From Pseudomonadota bacterium (GTDB lineage: Bacteria > Desulfobacterota > Syntrophobacteria > Syntrophobacterales > Syntrophobacteraceae): a DNA stretch of 40,988 bases. A program made the position numbers and the translations under genes. The stretch covers positions 1 through 40,988 of the forward strand of contig JAEZHY010000072.1 of the NCBI GenBank assembly GCA_023416335.1. Direction: 5' to 3'. Shown piece after piece: positions 1 to 7,871 of this stretch; position 1 is the first letter of the stretch, and each line of letters opens with the position of its first letter. The notes beneath the pieces were generated by a model, which saw nothing but the letters and a program-made list of their open reading frames with translations, had not been told where the DNA came from and searched no databases.

Positions 1-1
1 C

Positions 2-1051
2 GAACTGAGAAAGGCTCAGACCACCGGCGAAGGACCATGTACCCTGCAAGAGAAGCGGGAAATGGCGGAACAGGCCAGAAAGGAAGCTGAGTCCAAGAAG
101 GCAAAGGAACAAGAACAGCAGATCACATTCAAGGAAATCGCAGGGAAGTACATCGAATGGGCAAAATCCAATAAAAAATCATGGAAGGATGATGAAACGA
201 GGTTAAAGCTGCATATCCTTTCTGCATTTGGCGGTATTCCAATATCGCAGATTGATACACCAAAGATTGAGCAGCTTAAGACGAAGTGTCAAAAGTCACT
301 TGCTCCTGCAACCGTGGTCCAATGCCTTGCTCTTGTCCGTGCGATTTTCAATTTCGCAACCCGATACAAGCTCTTCACGGGAGCAAATCCAGTGCAGGGA
401 GTCCGGTTTCCGAAAGTGGATAACAGGAGGATTCGTTTCCTCTCGCAAAAGGAAGCCATTTCCCTTCTTGATGAAGCCAGAAAAAGTAGCCCGGAATTGC
501 ACGATATGTGTCTCTTGTGCCTCTATACGGGCATGAGAGCGGGAGAAATGGTGTCACTAACCTGGACTGACCTGGATTTCAAACACGAAATGATAACGAT
601 AAAAGACGGGAAGAATGGGGAAACCCGGCAGTGCTTCATGATTCCTATGGTGAAGGATATGCTTCAGAGCAGGTTCAAACAGAAGCAATCTCCGTTGGTT
701 TTCCCAAATAAACAACTTTATTATCGGAAACGTGTGAGCAGCCTTTTTAAATGCTTGTTGGACAGGCTCGGACTGAACAAAGGGATCACGGATTCACGGC
801 AAAAAATCTGTTTCCATTCACTGCGTCATACTTTCGGATCGTGGTTAGCCCTTCAAGGTACGCCGCTCCTGACGATAAAGGAACTTATGGGGCATAAGAC
901 GATCAGTATGACCCTTCGATATGCTCATCTAATCCCCGATCACAAGCGGCAGGCAGTGAACCAGCTTGAGCAGTTCATGGCAGGGGAGAAGGCGAAAGCG
1001 GCTAATGGGCATGAATCCGATACGCGAGAGCAGACGCAACAAGCGGTTTAA
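2..1051 (+). CDS. Tyrosine-type site-specific integrase, 5' truncated by window edge
   Basis: Phage-type tyrosine recombinase that would integrate or excise a mobile element by strand exchange through a covalent Tyr-DNA intermediate. The reading frame is open to the left edge, so the true start lies outside; the first ATG in the window is at 62. Counting from that ATG, a SAM-like core-binding domain spans about residues 20-115 and the catalytic domain about 125-305. The catalytic set is visible: Arg159 in TGMRAGE, H252-x-L-R255-H, a GH in ELMGHK, and Tyr287 in LRYAHL. The C-terminal tail after residue 310 is polar and probably disordered. It points rightward into accessory genes, so it may belong to the element filling 1-8884, but no attachment site for it is visible in the window. 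The family call is firm; which element it mobilises is inference. Confidence 0.93.
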   Translation, partial: ELRKAQTTGEGPCTLQEKREMAEQARKEAESKKAKEQEQQITFKEIAGKYIEWAKSNKKSWKDDETRLKLHILSAFGGIPISQIDTPKIEQLKTKCQKSLAPATVVQCLALVRAIFNFATRYKLFTGANPVQGVRFPKVDNRRIRFLSQKEAISLLDEARKSSPELHDMCLLCLYTGMRAGEMVSLTWTDLDFKHEMITIKDGKNGETRQCFMIPMVKDMLQSRFKQKQSPLVFPNKQLYYRKRVSSLFKCLLDRLGLNKGITDSRQKICFHSLRHTFGSWLALQGTPLLTIKELMGHKTISMTLRYAHLIPDHKRQAVNQLEQFMAGEKAKAANGHESDTREQTQQAV

Positions 1052-1109
1052 CCTAAGATTGTCCGCCTGAATTACCGGGAGGGAGTCGGTTTCTGCGGTT
1101 CGGATCGGT

Positions 1110-1115
1110 TATAAT
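1110..1115 (+). promoter_or_regulatory. Candidate -10 box upstream of the polymerase-like gene
   Basis: A perfect TATAAT lies 28 bp before the TTG start at 1144. No good -35 hexamer is seen at 16-18 bp spacing (the best is GGTTTC-like), so this is a weak call. An AAGGAG ribosome-binding site follows at about 1130-1135. Confidence 0.35.
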
Positions 1116-1143
1116 AAGCCGACCGGCAGAAGGAGTAACCGTA

Positions 1144-1956
1144 TTGAACCGCAGCAAACCAGACCCTTTAAAGAATCAGGACCAACACGAACCCGATAGG
1201 CCCGACAAGGCCAACAAGCCAGACTACAGCAATTCAAGGCCGCTCGACATTCACAGATGGAGTGAAGCCCCGGAGGTAGATTCGGCTATAACCCACCTGA
1301 TCGAGGAATTTAAAGCGGGGGGAGCAATTCACAGGGTAACATCGGAACTGAGGATTTGCCTTAAAATGGTCGTCCTCGACCTGTACTATTCCTCTATCTA
1401 TACGCCTGGGAAGTTCCTTGCATATTACAGGGATCATGGATTCAAGTACCTGCCCCGGTACAATCGTCTCTCTATCACTCAGAAACCGCTTCTGCGGGGA
1501 ATAGGTGGGCTTATTGAATCGGGGTACATCCAACCCCAGCCCGGTTACTATAACAGGGTGACCGGGAAAGGATATGTATCTCGCATGAGAGCAGATAAAA
1601 AGCTCATCAAGTTGCTGAGGAACCAATTCCTTATTACGACGGATATGATCGGGCGGGTTAAGGGCGAGGAAATTATTATTCTGAAGGATGAGGATAAGCA
1701 CTGGATTGATTACACCGATACTCCCGAAACCGAAACTATGAGGACGAATCTCGCCACATACAACGCCTTTCTTGCTCGCTCTGATATAAGTCTGCTTCCC
1801 ATGATTATCCACGGGGAGCGGATAGAAGGCAGAGTCTTGGGTGAGGGCGATCTAATAGATTGCGCCGAATCTTTAATAACGGTGTTTTCGAGGACGGCGG
1901 TAGATATTATGGGGGGTGGTGGCAGGATGCCATCAAAAGCAAGTATCGTTATCTGA
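1144..1956 (+). CDS. 5' fragment of a frameshifted family-A polymerase-like protein (N-terminal winged-helix part)
   Basis: This is the N-terminal part of a gene that continues in another frame as the next feature. The TTG start is chosen because AAGGAG sits 8 bp upstream. Residues 1-40 are polar and Pro/Asp/Lys-rich. Residues 45-165 look helical with a winged-helix flavour (ITQKPLLRGIGGLIESGYI, then a basic stretch SRMRADKKLIKLL). Sense ends near residue 234: after about nt 1845 this frame encodes unrelated residues to the stop, while the frame that begins after a stop at 1842 continues the protein. Restoring one G in the GGG run at 1845-1847 would join the halves. Either the gene is a pseudogene or there is a sequence error. 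No classic slippery heptamer is visible, so programmed frameshifting is not favoured. The biochemical role of this half is unknown. Confidence 0.7.
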   Translation: MNRSKPDPLKNQDQHEPDRPDKANKPDYSNSRPLDIHRWSEAPEVDSAITHLIEEFKAGGAIHRVTSELRICLKMVVLDLYYSSIYTPGKFLAYYRDHGFKYLPRYNRLSITQKPLLRGIGGLIESGYIQPQPGYYNRVTGKGYVSRMRADKKLIKLLRNQFLITTDMIGRVKGEEIIILKDEDKHWIDYTDTPETETMRTNLATYNAFLARSDISLLPMIIHGERIEGRVLGEGDLIDCAESLITVFSRTAVDIMGGGGRMPSKASIVI

Positions 1957-2654
1957 TTCAGATCGAAGGGAGACCAACGGTCGAGGTAGACTACAGCGGG
2001 ATGAGCATCAAAATCCTTTATGGCCGAGAGGGGATCGACTTTCAGGGAGACCCGTACTCTTACGCTGGGGATGAATCCCTGAGATACCTGCTGAAGGACA
2101 TACTACTGATATTCCTCAACGCCAAGAAGGGTAAACAGTCGGCAATGGCAGCTATCCGTAAGAAGATCAGGGAAGATAGAGACCCGGAGAAGAAAGAACC
2201 CGGAGAACCCAGAAAATACCCTGATTGGGTCGATCCCAAGAAAGACCTACCGAGAATAGCCGATGAGTTCCTGAAGCAGCATCCCCGGATAGAGAAGTAT
2301 TTTTATTCAGGATTGGGGATCGAGCTACAAAGAACCGACTCGGACATGGCAGAAAAGATCATGATGGACTTGATGACAGAAGATATTGTGGTCCTGCCAG
2401 TACACGATTCTTTCATCTGCAAGGTTGAGGACAAGCCAAAGCTACTGGAAAAGATGGAAGAGGCATACTCAATGTTTGTTCATGGATACCGGCCCGTAAT
2501 GAAGGCTAAACCATCTCTGGTTGACCCTCGGAAGCCAAGAATCATATACGATAAATCAGGTAATGCTAGTCAGATTGTTACAACTGATGGCAAGTTAATA
2601 AAGAGGGATCATCCCGACTTTGATCATTACCTCTTGTTATATAAATCGTATTGA
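1860..2654 (+). CDS. 3' fragment of a family-A (PolI/T7 RNAP-like) polymerase-palm protein
   Basis: This is the C-terminal part of the frameshifted gene; the nominal TTG start lacks a ribosome-binding site. Numbered from that TTG it shows the order of palm motifs of single-subunit family-A polymerases. A motif-A-like VEVDYSG has Asp44. A motif-B-like R75-x3-K79-x7-N87-A88 has exactly the R-x3-K-x7-YG spacing of PolI and T7 RNA polymerase. An ELQ (Gln157) followed by an amphipathic helix matches the Q849 helix of E. coli PolI. Motif C is LPVHDSF with His182-Asp183; the Ser after HD is as in T7 RNA polymerase (PolI has Glu). The N-terminal IFNNG and GGRYYGGWW blocks (residues 4-21) appear to be conserved signatures. 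The activity (DNA or RNA synthesis, priming) cannot be told. The neighbouring integrase points to a mobile-element replication or defence role. Confidence 0.68.
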   Translation: MRRIFNNGVFEDGGRYYGGWWQDAIKSKYRYLIQIEGRPTVEVDYSGMSIKILYGREGIDFQGDPYSYAGDESLRYLLKDILLIFLNAKKGKQSAMAAIRKKIREDRDPEKKEPGEPRKYPDWVDPKKDLPRIADEFLKQHPRIEKYFYSGLGIELQRTDSDMAEKIMMDLMTEDIVVLPVHDSFICKVEDKPKLLEKMEEAYSMFVHGYRPVMKAKPSLVDPRKPRIIYDKSGNASQIVTTDGKLIKRDHPDFDHYLLLYKSY

Positions 2655-3531
2655 CTATTTGAAGCATAGCAAGTAATGCCTATATATTCTTTAGTTTCTT
2701 TTTTTTGAGGGCTTGTTGCCCCCAAACAACTCTCACACAAAAAAGAAATAAGAACTAAAAAGACTAAGAACTAAGAGCTAACAAGACCGGGAAGGATGGA
2801 GAGAGAGGACCATCCAAGCCGGTCTATATATAATTATATCTTTATTATCTGCTATTCCCTTCTTCTTTACTCAGACCTATAAGGAAAGAAATATGTGAGA
2901 AGCTACACATGTAGGTAAAATATGGATAGTCTGCAAGGCGTTCATCCGAGGGAGTACGCAAGATAAGGATGTTGCATCTTATCGGGAGACCTACTCCCGA
3001 AGTCTAACATTGTGAATATTTCACAATCTGATGCAGCATAAGCTGTACCTTCCTGCCGCACACCAATCTAACTATCCATAACTGTTCGGTTTTAAGCTCT
3101 CACCTCATGCTCACCTGCACAGATTGTGAAGAGCAATCAGGCGCGAACTCCTCCGGTAACTGGCTCCCCGATTCGCGGATTTATCCTTGTCCTTATTGAA
3201 TCCGTAGTGCTCAATGCTCTTATGCGCTCAGCCCTTAACCCTACCCGCTCTCCGTTCCGCCCACGAACAGACGGATAGTTCCGATAACACGCTTTTCTGC
3301 ATGGAGTACCAACCACAGCTTGGTATATTCAGAGCTAGAATCGACGATTCTCTTCAACCCATATGAAACATCGTCTTTGGGATTTTGACGCAGAACAGGT
3401 GGATTTTCATGCAGCAGTGTGTGCAAGGGACTCTAAACCTCAGCATCTTGCATGTAGGCGGCATAATAAGGACGGATTCAGTACCTGTTGATTGCCTTTG
3501 CTCAATACCTATTAGAAGGAAGTCAAAGAAG
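2655..3531. other. 877-nt non-coding stretch with hairpins and purine-rich repeats
   Basis: No convincing gene lies here. It starts with a T-rich run and a GGGC/GCCC hairpin (about 2700-2725) that may terminate the polymerase-like transcript. An A-rich zone with repeats of AAGAACTAA/AAGACTAAG/AAGAGCTAA follows (about 2745-2782). Then there is a purine-rich zone and a cluster of three hairpins (separate feature), and the octamer ATTGTGAA recurs at about 3123-3130. Short ORFs of 61-94 codons on both strands (3241-3638) have no codon pattern or ribosome-binding site worth calling. The combination of structured DNA with a polymerase-like gene would fit an origin or a structured RNA, but that is speculation. 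Confidence 0.5.
2962..3027. repeat. Three consecutive hairpins (inverted repeats)
   Basis: Three adjacent inverted repeats occupy 66 bp. First, GATAAGGATG (2962-2971) pairs with CATCTTATC (2975-2983) across a 3-nt loop, with one bulged base. Second, TCGGGAG (2982-2988) pairs with CTCCCGA (2994-3000) across ACCTA. Third, ATTGTGAA (3009-3016) pairs with TTCACAAT (3020-3027) across TAT. No T-run follows, so these are not simple terminators. They could be an operator or origin array, a recombination site, or a structured RNA. Confidence 0.6.
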
Positions 3532-4320
3532 TTAAAATGGTATAGGGTCGTTAGGAGGCCCAATTCCTTCAACAGCTTGGGTTGGTGTTGAAAACAGCTT
3601 GAGTTTGTCTTGGTTATTAATGAGCCAATCCATTCCATCGCTAGTCAGTGTCCAACCATAGTAGCTATCACCAAAGTTATTGAATGCTTCTTCCTCCTTA
3701 ACAAGACTCTTTCTACGTAAACACTCGACTCCTATCTTGGTAGCTATCTTCTTAAGTCCAAACCTTCCCAAATCCTCTTGGATAGTATAGGATGTAACAA
3801 CTCCTGTACTGTGATCAGCATTTTCGGCGATGCAAACCAACGCGGCCATCTCAATCTGAGTTAATCCCTGAACATCAGCAATAGGACTGCTATCAACTAA
3901 TCGTCCAAGCTCTTCCTCCTTCTTTATAAGTGACTTTAACCTGCTAGTTATTTCTTCTCTAAGCTTATCAAAGTCTCTAGGGGACTCAGTTGAGTATTTA
4001 ATTATAGACCTATGTTGAACATCAAATGGATACTTTTCCTTCCGATCTGATGAACAAACAAGTACTACTTGTCTTTTAGTTGCAATTGCATAACCTAGCT
4101 CGAACCACACATTCGGATTATTAGTAGTTATTTCAGCAAAGCATATGTCCGATGCCTTGATTGCAGTCTCAATCTGGGAAATAGGAATACTCACAGCAGG
4201 GTCCTGGTCCACCCTATAAGGCTCAAGTCCAGCGGCTTTTATAGCGGGAGAGAAAACATCCTCATACCTCTTATCAAACGGTCCACCGTCAAAGGGTTGC
4301 ATTACAAAGCAAGTCCCCAT
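3532..4320 (-). CDS. Putative defence protein: nucleoside-deoxyribosyltransferase/TIR-like domain plus winged helix
   Basis: The start is taken at the ATG at 4320 because GGAGG lies 6 bp upstream; the GTG just before it is too close to that site. Residues about 1-130 form a Rossmann-like domain typical of nucleoside 2-deoxyribosyltransferase/TIR-like proteins. It opens with CFVMQPFDGGPFDKRYED, then a PAIKAAGLEPYRVDQ strand-helix, an acidic I-x2-A-I-x2-SDICFAEIT segment, and the signature NPNVWFELGYA with a probable catalytic Glu. A PFDVQHR motif follows. Residues about 155-240 resemble a winged helix (LTQIEMAALVCIAENAD and a Trp-containing wing). Proteins of this type occur in defence islands, where the N-terminal domain is thought to act on nucleotides or NAD. 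No partner gene is adjacent on the same strand. The fold assignment comes from motif recognition; a defence role is inference. Confidence 0.7.
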   Translation of the reverse strand: MGTCFVMQPFDGGPFDKRYEDVFSPAIKAAGLEPYRVDQDPAVSIPISQIETAIKASDICFAEITTNNPNVWFELGYAIATKRQVVLVCSSDRKEKYPFDVQHRSIIKYSTESPRDFDKLREEITSRLKSLIKKEEELGRLVDSSPIADVQGLTQIEMAALVCIAENADHSTGVVTSYTIQEDLGRFGLKKIATKIGVECLRRKSLVKEEEAFNNFGDSYYGWTLTSDGMDWLINNQDKLKLFSTPTQAVEGIGPPNDPIPF

Positions 4321-4323
4321 CAC

Positions 4324-4810
4324 TCTCCTCCGCTGTATGGTTTTGGATTGGATAGGCTTTTATCATAGTCCCCAATATACTGTTTGTAAAGAAAATCAGG
4401 CATATACTCATCTACATTATCAGATTAAGTACAACCTCAACTTTCCAATCCTGAAAGCGTTCAGCATCCGGCATGTAAGACCACATATTGAGCCGGTACA
4501 GGTCGGATTCGGGAATGATCGTTGTGCCTCTGAAGAGGAAGGAGGTGAAATATACGCCTGAAAATGCGGCTAGAATTAACGACTAAGCAGGGTGGTATGA
4601 TCTATCGTATTTCGGGAAATCGTCCATTTTAAGCTGAGAACTTGGGGTGTATACCCCTTCAACGCATCTGAGAAACGGCGGGGAGAAGAGAAATATCGGG
4701 GCAGGAAATGGCGTTAGAATCTACGATCTCAGGTGAAGACGGGTCTGACATCGTCTTCAGGATGGACAAGCGGAATTGCAGGCGTATTCATCAGCAGTCG
4801 GGGAGTAAGC
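4324..4810. other. 487-nt intergenic region, no gene seen
   Basis: It lies upstream of the putative defence gene (minus strand) and holds its promoter region. A 74-codon plus-strand ORF (4337-4561) has no ribosome-binding site and no recognisable sequence. Nothing else stands out. Confidence 0.4.
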
Positions 4811-5032
4811 CTATTCATCATTCCCTGGTGGTTTCTTAGGCTTTGTGAAGTCTATCCACACGATGTAACAACCGAGAAAGATTGCCCCAAGTCCAAGGGG
4901 TATATTGATGCCGGTAAAATCAAAGTAGCGGTGATAAACGACATTGTAGAGTTTAGGTTTTATCATCACCACGATCCCGAAGACCACCGATGCCGTGCCA
5001 GCTATGATCGACATTATCTTTTGTATGTCCAT
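4811..5032 (-). CDS. Small two-helix membrane protein, unknown function
   Basis: 73 residues. GGAG lies 7-8 bp before the ATG. Two hydrophobic helices are seen, at about residues 7-23 (IMSIIAGTASVVFGIVVMI) and 41-60 (INIPLGLGAIFLGCYIVWI). A positively charged linker lies between them and a short polar tail KPKKPPGNDE follows. This layout fits an inner-membrane protein with two membrane passes. A longer plus-strand ORF (4733-5326) covers the same DNA but lacks protein-like composition, so the minus-strand gene is preferred. No family is recognised. Confidence 0.6.
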   Translation of the reverse strand: MDIQKIMSIIAGTASVVFGIVVMIKPKLYNVVYHRYFDFTGINIPLGLGAIFLGCYIVWIDFTKPKKPPGNDE

Positions 5033-5359
5033 CCTTGCACTCCGAGGGAACGAGAAGATACCAAAGCATGCTATTACAACTCCGAACTCGAATCAATGCC
5101 GATAGTCAGCACGCTCCCCACGTTGAAAAGATGGGTGGTTCTCGGAATGCCTCAAGCCTTTCATATTTTTCCGGGAGTCTCATGTGTGCCCTGCCCCCGG
5201 TATATGAAGACTGAGTCGGCTACCGGAAGGGTGAAGTTAGGGAAAAGTGTTTTTTACCAACTGGCAGATCATTGTGAGAGTGCAGTGGGAAGCTTTTACT
5301 GCCCTACAGAGGGGCTGTCACTGTGAAGGGTGATGGCCCTTATCATATTGAGGAAAAGA

Positions 5360-5388
5360 TTGTGTTAGTGAGTCGGGACCGGTATAGT
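5360..5388 (+). promoter_or_regulatory. Candidate sigma70 promoter for the exported protein gene
   Basis: TTGTGT (5360-5365) and TATAGT (5383-5388) are separated by 17 bp. The predicted transcript would start near 5395, about 37 nt before the ATG at 5432. Confidence 0.45.
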
Positions 5389-5431
5389 AAGCCCCGGAAA
5401 ATTGTGAGAAAAAATTCAGATGGGGGCAACC

Positions 5432-5887
5432 ATGAAAAGGATTATCTTGTTTTTGCTTGCATCTTTGTTGTTGTTATCATCTCCATGTTACTCTGACGGA
5501 GAAAACGACAAAGCATATGAACAGCGGCAAAAATTGACAGAAAAACTATGGTATGAGGGATATAAGCATTTTGGAGCAAAATTTAGATTAGCCGCGATAT
5601 CCCAAGAGTGCGGAGATAATGAATTATTTATGTCATTATTGCCAAAATCTCAAGAGGTTACTGAGTACTTGCTAGACTATTTGATTAACTCTGTTCCTCG
5701 CGAAGAAGCATTATTTCTAAATACAGGAAAAGTTGATGAGATGTTTCACTTTCTCAATTCTATCGATTGGTCATTAAGGACCTATGGCATGGGATATGGG
5801 GAGGCTACAAAGACATACATCAAAACAAATCCTGGATCATGTAAATCGGCTTTATTGGAGGGATATCGACTTCTCAATAAGAAATAG
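5432..5887 (+). CDS. Exported protein of unknown function
   Basis: The start is placed at the second ATG (5432) because GGGGG lies 5 bp upstream and this yields a textbook signal peptide (MKRIILFLLASLLLLSSPC-YS). Processing near residues 17-20 is likely; the Cys at 17 might alternatively be a lipoprotein cysteine (LLSSPC is a poor lipobox). The mature part is about 130 residues, mostly helical, with two further cysteines (QECGD and GSCKS) that could form a disulphide. That would suit a periplasmic location. An upstream ATG at 5420 is in frame but less likely. No family is recognised; it stands alone on the plus strand within accessory DNA. Confidence 0.65.
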   Translation: MKRIILFLLASLLLLSSPCYSDGENDKAYEQRQKLTEKLWYEGYKHFGAKFRLAAISQECGDNELFMSLLPKSQEVTEYLLDYLINSVPREEALFLNTGKVDEMFHFLNSIDWSLRTYGMGYGEATKTYIKTNPGSCKSALLEGYRLLNKK

Positions 5888-6018
5888 AGTTATCCATAGG
5901 ATATGACATAGGTCACTTGAATGTTATACTCATTATAAACTCGCTCATCCAGTTAACGTTGCGTCAAAAAAACTTCTAAAGTACGGGCGCAGAATAACTT
6001 ACACATGGAAAATCCCTA

Positions 6019-6435
6019 CTACCGAAATGGGCTTTCTTTCACCATAGGACCATCTTTCTCCAAAATAGCCATAGCACCATCATAAATATGCTTCTGCCAA
6101 CTCCTGGATGCCTGTATTGACAACGCAAAGATTAGTACTGATAGTGCTACCGCAGCTAGTACCCCCGTTTTGCTTATCTCGAAATCTACGAATCTCATTG
6201 GCCATAAGGAATTAAACAGTTGAAGCAGAAAAGCCATTAATAAGAGGGCTAACCCTATCCTGGTTTCTGCGGATTGTGCCGCTAGGCTTTTTGTCACCCA
6301 CGGACTTACCCCGGCTCCAACCGTAGAAAGCTCGGCAATTTGCATGGATGATAATCCAAGATTGCTTTTGAGAAGAAAGTAAGAGGATTGAAGTGTGAGC
6401 AAAATGGCTAAGAATTGAATTATAGTGCGAAGCAT
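6019..6435 (-). CDS. Integral membrane protein, unknown; last gene of a four-gene cluster
   Basis: 138 residues; AAGGAG lies 5 bp before the ATG. Three hydrophobic segments are seen: about residues 4-22 (N-terminal), 58-80 (IGLALLLMAFLLQLFNSLW) and 90-110 (GVLAAVALSVLIFALSIQA). A short charged C-terminus follows. It lies 51 bp downstream of the preceding minus-strand gene, so it probably shares its transcript. No family is recognised; the neighbours are equally unknown. Confidence 0.65.
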   Translation of the reverse strand: MLRTIIQFLAILLTLQSSYFLLKSNLGLSSMQIAELSTVGAGVSPWVTKSLAAQSAETRIGLALLLMAFLLQLFNSLWPMRFVDFEISKTGVLAAVALSVLIFALSIQASRSWQKHIYDGAMAILEKDGPMVKESPFR

Positions 6436-6486
6436 CTTAGCTCCTTTACTGGCTCGATCTATACTACCGGAAAAGTAGTGGGTTTT

Positions 6487-6828
6487 TCAGTTCTTCCCGA
6501 TGATGTTCCACCATGTTAGCTTTAGAATGGATGCTTTTCTGTATTGGTTAATGTGCTGCTTGAATGGCTCCATGATCCGAAGCAATATCAAAATTTGCGT
6601 GTAAAGAGTAATGAATAGTTCATGGGCAGAGGATATGTCTTTCTCATGTCTCATAACTGTTAAGAACTGGATGCCTGTTGCGCCTGCTTGATATGCTGCG
6701 AACTTTAACCTCGTATACATGAGTGTTAATTCAACTGACAGTGATTCTACATCTTCCTTAGTGCTTTGTAGTAGTTGCATTGCTGCCTTTGTAGAGTCAA
6801 TTTGAAGCGCAAAGACTTCCTTACTCAT
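6487..6828 (-). CDS. Small helical protein, unknown
   Basis: 113 residues, strongly helical by composition. The first half (SKEVFALQIDSTKAAMQLL to about residue 40) has heptad-like spacing and may form a coiled coil. A moderately hydrophobic stretch LFITLYTQILILLRIM lies near residue 70, which may be an amphipathic or membrane-touching helix. The ribosome-binding site is poor (AAAGA only). It sits 17 bp after the upstream gene and 51 bp before the next, consistent with an operon. No function can be assigned. Confidence 0.6.
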   Translation of the reverse strand: MSKEVFALQIDSTKAAMQLLQSTKEDVESLSVELTLMYTRLKFAAYQAGATGIQFLTVMRHEKDISSAHELFITLYTQILILLRIMEPFKQHINQYRKASILKLTWWNIIGKN

Positions 6829-6845
6829 TGTTTTTATATCTTTGC

Positions 6846-7187
6846 TCAGCTTGGGAATGGCTGCATCAAAGCAGCCTTGTGCTGCTCATAATATTTCTTA
6901 ACAGCTTCCGCAAAGACATAGTCCGCAAGGAACTCAGTAATCCCAAAGTCATTGACCGATTGCTTGTCAAGTGTAGCCTTAAGAGAATTAGCCATCGCTT
7001 TGGCTCTGTTGTAAAACTCGCCATCTGAAAACAGGACTAACTGTTGAATGGCTATGCTTACCTCAGCCTCAATCCTAACAGCAAGCTGTTTTTGTCTATA
7101 TGCTTTGCGTATGGACTCCCGGTAATATACTCCAACCAAAGCACCGGCAATTCCGATTATGACAGATGGAATACTGATGTCACTCAT
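6846..7187 (-). CDS. Small protein with N-terminal membrane anchor, unknown
   Basis: Start at 7187: the in-frame ATG at 7205 is possible, but AGGAAGG lies 8 bp before the inner ATG. The protein begins MSDISIPSVIIGIAGALVGVYY, one N-terminal transmembrane helix followed by a basic segment (RKAYRQKQLAVRIE). The remaining 80 residues form a soluble helical domain, so it is probably anchored with its C-terminus in the cytoplasm. It resembles the size and layout of small membrane-anchored accessory proteins, but no family is recognised. It is the second gene of the minus-strand cluster, 93 bp after the first. Confidence 0.6.
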   Translation of the reverse strand: MSDISIPSVIIGIAGALVGVYYRESIRKAYRQKQLAVRIEAEVSIAIQQLVLFSDGEFYNRAKAMANSLKATLDKQSVNDFGITEFLADYVFAEAVKKYYEQHKAALMQPFPS

Positions 7188-7280
7188 CTGGGGAACCTTC
7201 CTCAAAATCTTGCACCGACTTCAATAGGTGTCCGAATGCTGAGATTTTTTTCAAAGCCGGGATGAGGTATCCTCCCTTGC

Positions 7281-7871
7281 TCAGCGAGCGAGAACCTTCT
7301 GTTGCACAATGAACCAGCTATTGTTGAACTTTATGTACCAGTAACCAGCATCGTCTGTTTCGGCTTTCGCTGTGCGTACTGCTTCCTGTCCATCGCAGAG
7401 TGACCAGCCCTCCACGTCATTCACCGTATCCTTATCCTCACCGACCCAAGAAACTATCAGGAAGCTCTGGTCCACCAAGTGCGACTGTCGGATGAGGGAC
7501 TTCATTTTGTCCAGGGTATTCGGCCTGATCCAGCCGAAAACACAGACCAGAATTGGGATGTCCTTACTATTATCAGGGTTCAGCATCTTGTTTATTGTGT
7601 GTTCAGCGCGATTGTCGAGATTTTCCCTTTCCAGGTAGAGGAACGGCTTTATCGATTCATGAGTTTCACACCAGCACAAGTCTCTTGGATATTGCCATTC
7701 CATCTCTCGCCGGACAATGAAGCCAAGGCTCTCGCCAAGTTGCATGAAAAACTGAAGCTCCCTGTGAGTCATATCGTGGTATTTTGCTGTTGTGTGCCAA
7801 TTATTCTTCCGGTAGCAGGTGACGTAGCCATTGAAAATCATCTGAAGGAATTTCTCGTTGGTCATGTTCAT
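7281..7871 (-). CDS. Unknown protein, first gene of cluster; possible PD-(D/E)xK-like fold
   Basis: 196 residues; AGAGG lies about 8 bp before the ATG. The middle shows a strand pattern reminiscent of restriction-endonuclease-like folds: RDLCWCE with an Asp, then FLYLEREN with E-x-E, then a helix ending NKML and a hydrophobic strand DIPILVCVFGW. The C-terminal 60 residues are Trp- and Asp-rich (SWVGEDKDTVNDVEGW and YWYIKFNNSWF). The nuclease resemblance rests only on residue pattern and could be wrong; there is no ExK lysine, only E-x-E. It leads a four-gene minus-strand cluster whose other members are small and partly membrane-bound. Confidence 0.62.
   Translation of the reverse strand: MNMTNEKFLQMIFNGYVTCYRKNNWHTTAKYHDMTHRELQFFMQLGESLGFIVRREMEWQYPRDLCWCETHESIKPFLYLERENLDNRAEHTINKMLNPDNSKDIPILVCVFGWIRPNTLDKMKSLIRQSHLVDQSFLIVSWVGEDKDTVNDVEGWSLCDGQEAVRTAKAETDDAGYWYIKFNNSWFIVQQKVLAR

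Noticed and set aside
1843..1852. Programmed -1 frameshift in the polymerase-like gene
   Set aside because: No X-XXY-YYZ slippery heptamer and no clear downstream stimulator were seen; a one-base loss in a G run is simpler.
2740..2785. AAGAACTAA-type repeats considered as a CRISPR or iteron array
   Set aside because: Units are short, irregular and without spacers of constant length; kept only as a note in the non-coding stretch.
4733..5326. 197-codon plus-strand ORF
   Set aside because: It overlaps the 73-residue two-helix membrane gene on the other strand and has no ribosome-binding site or protein-like pattern.
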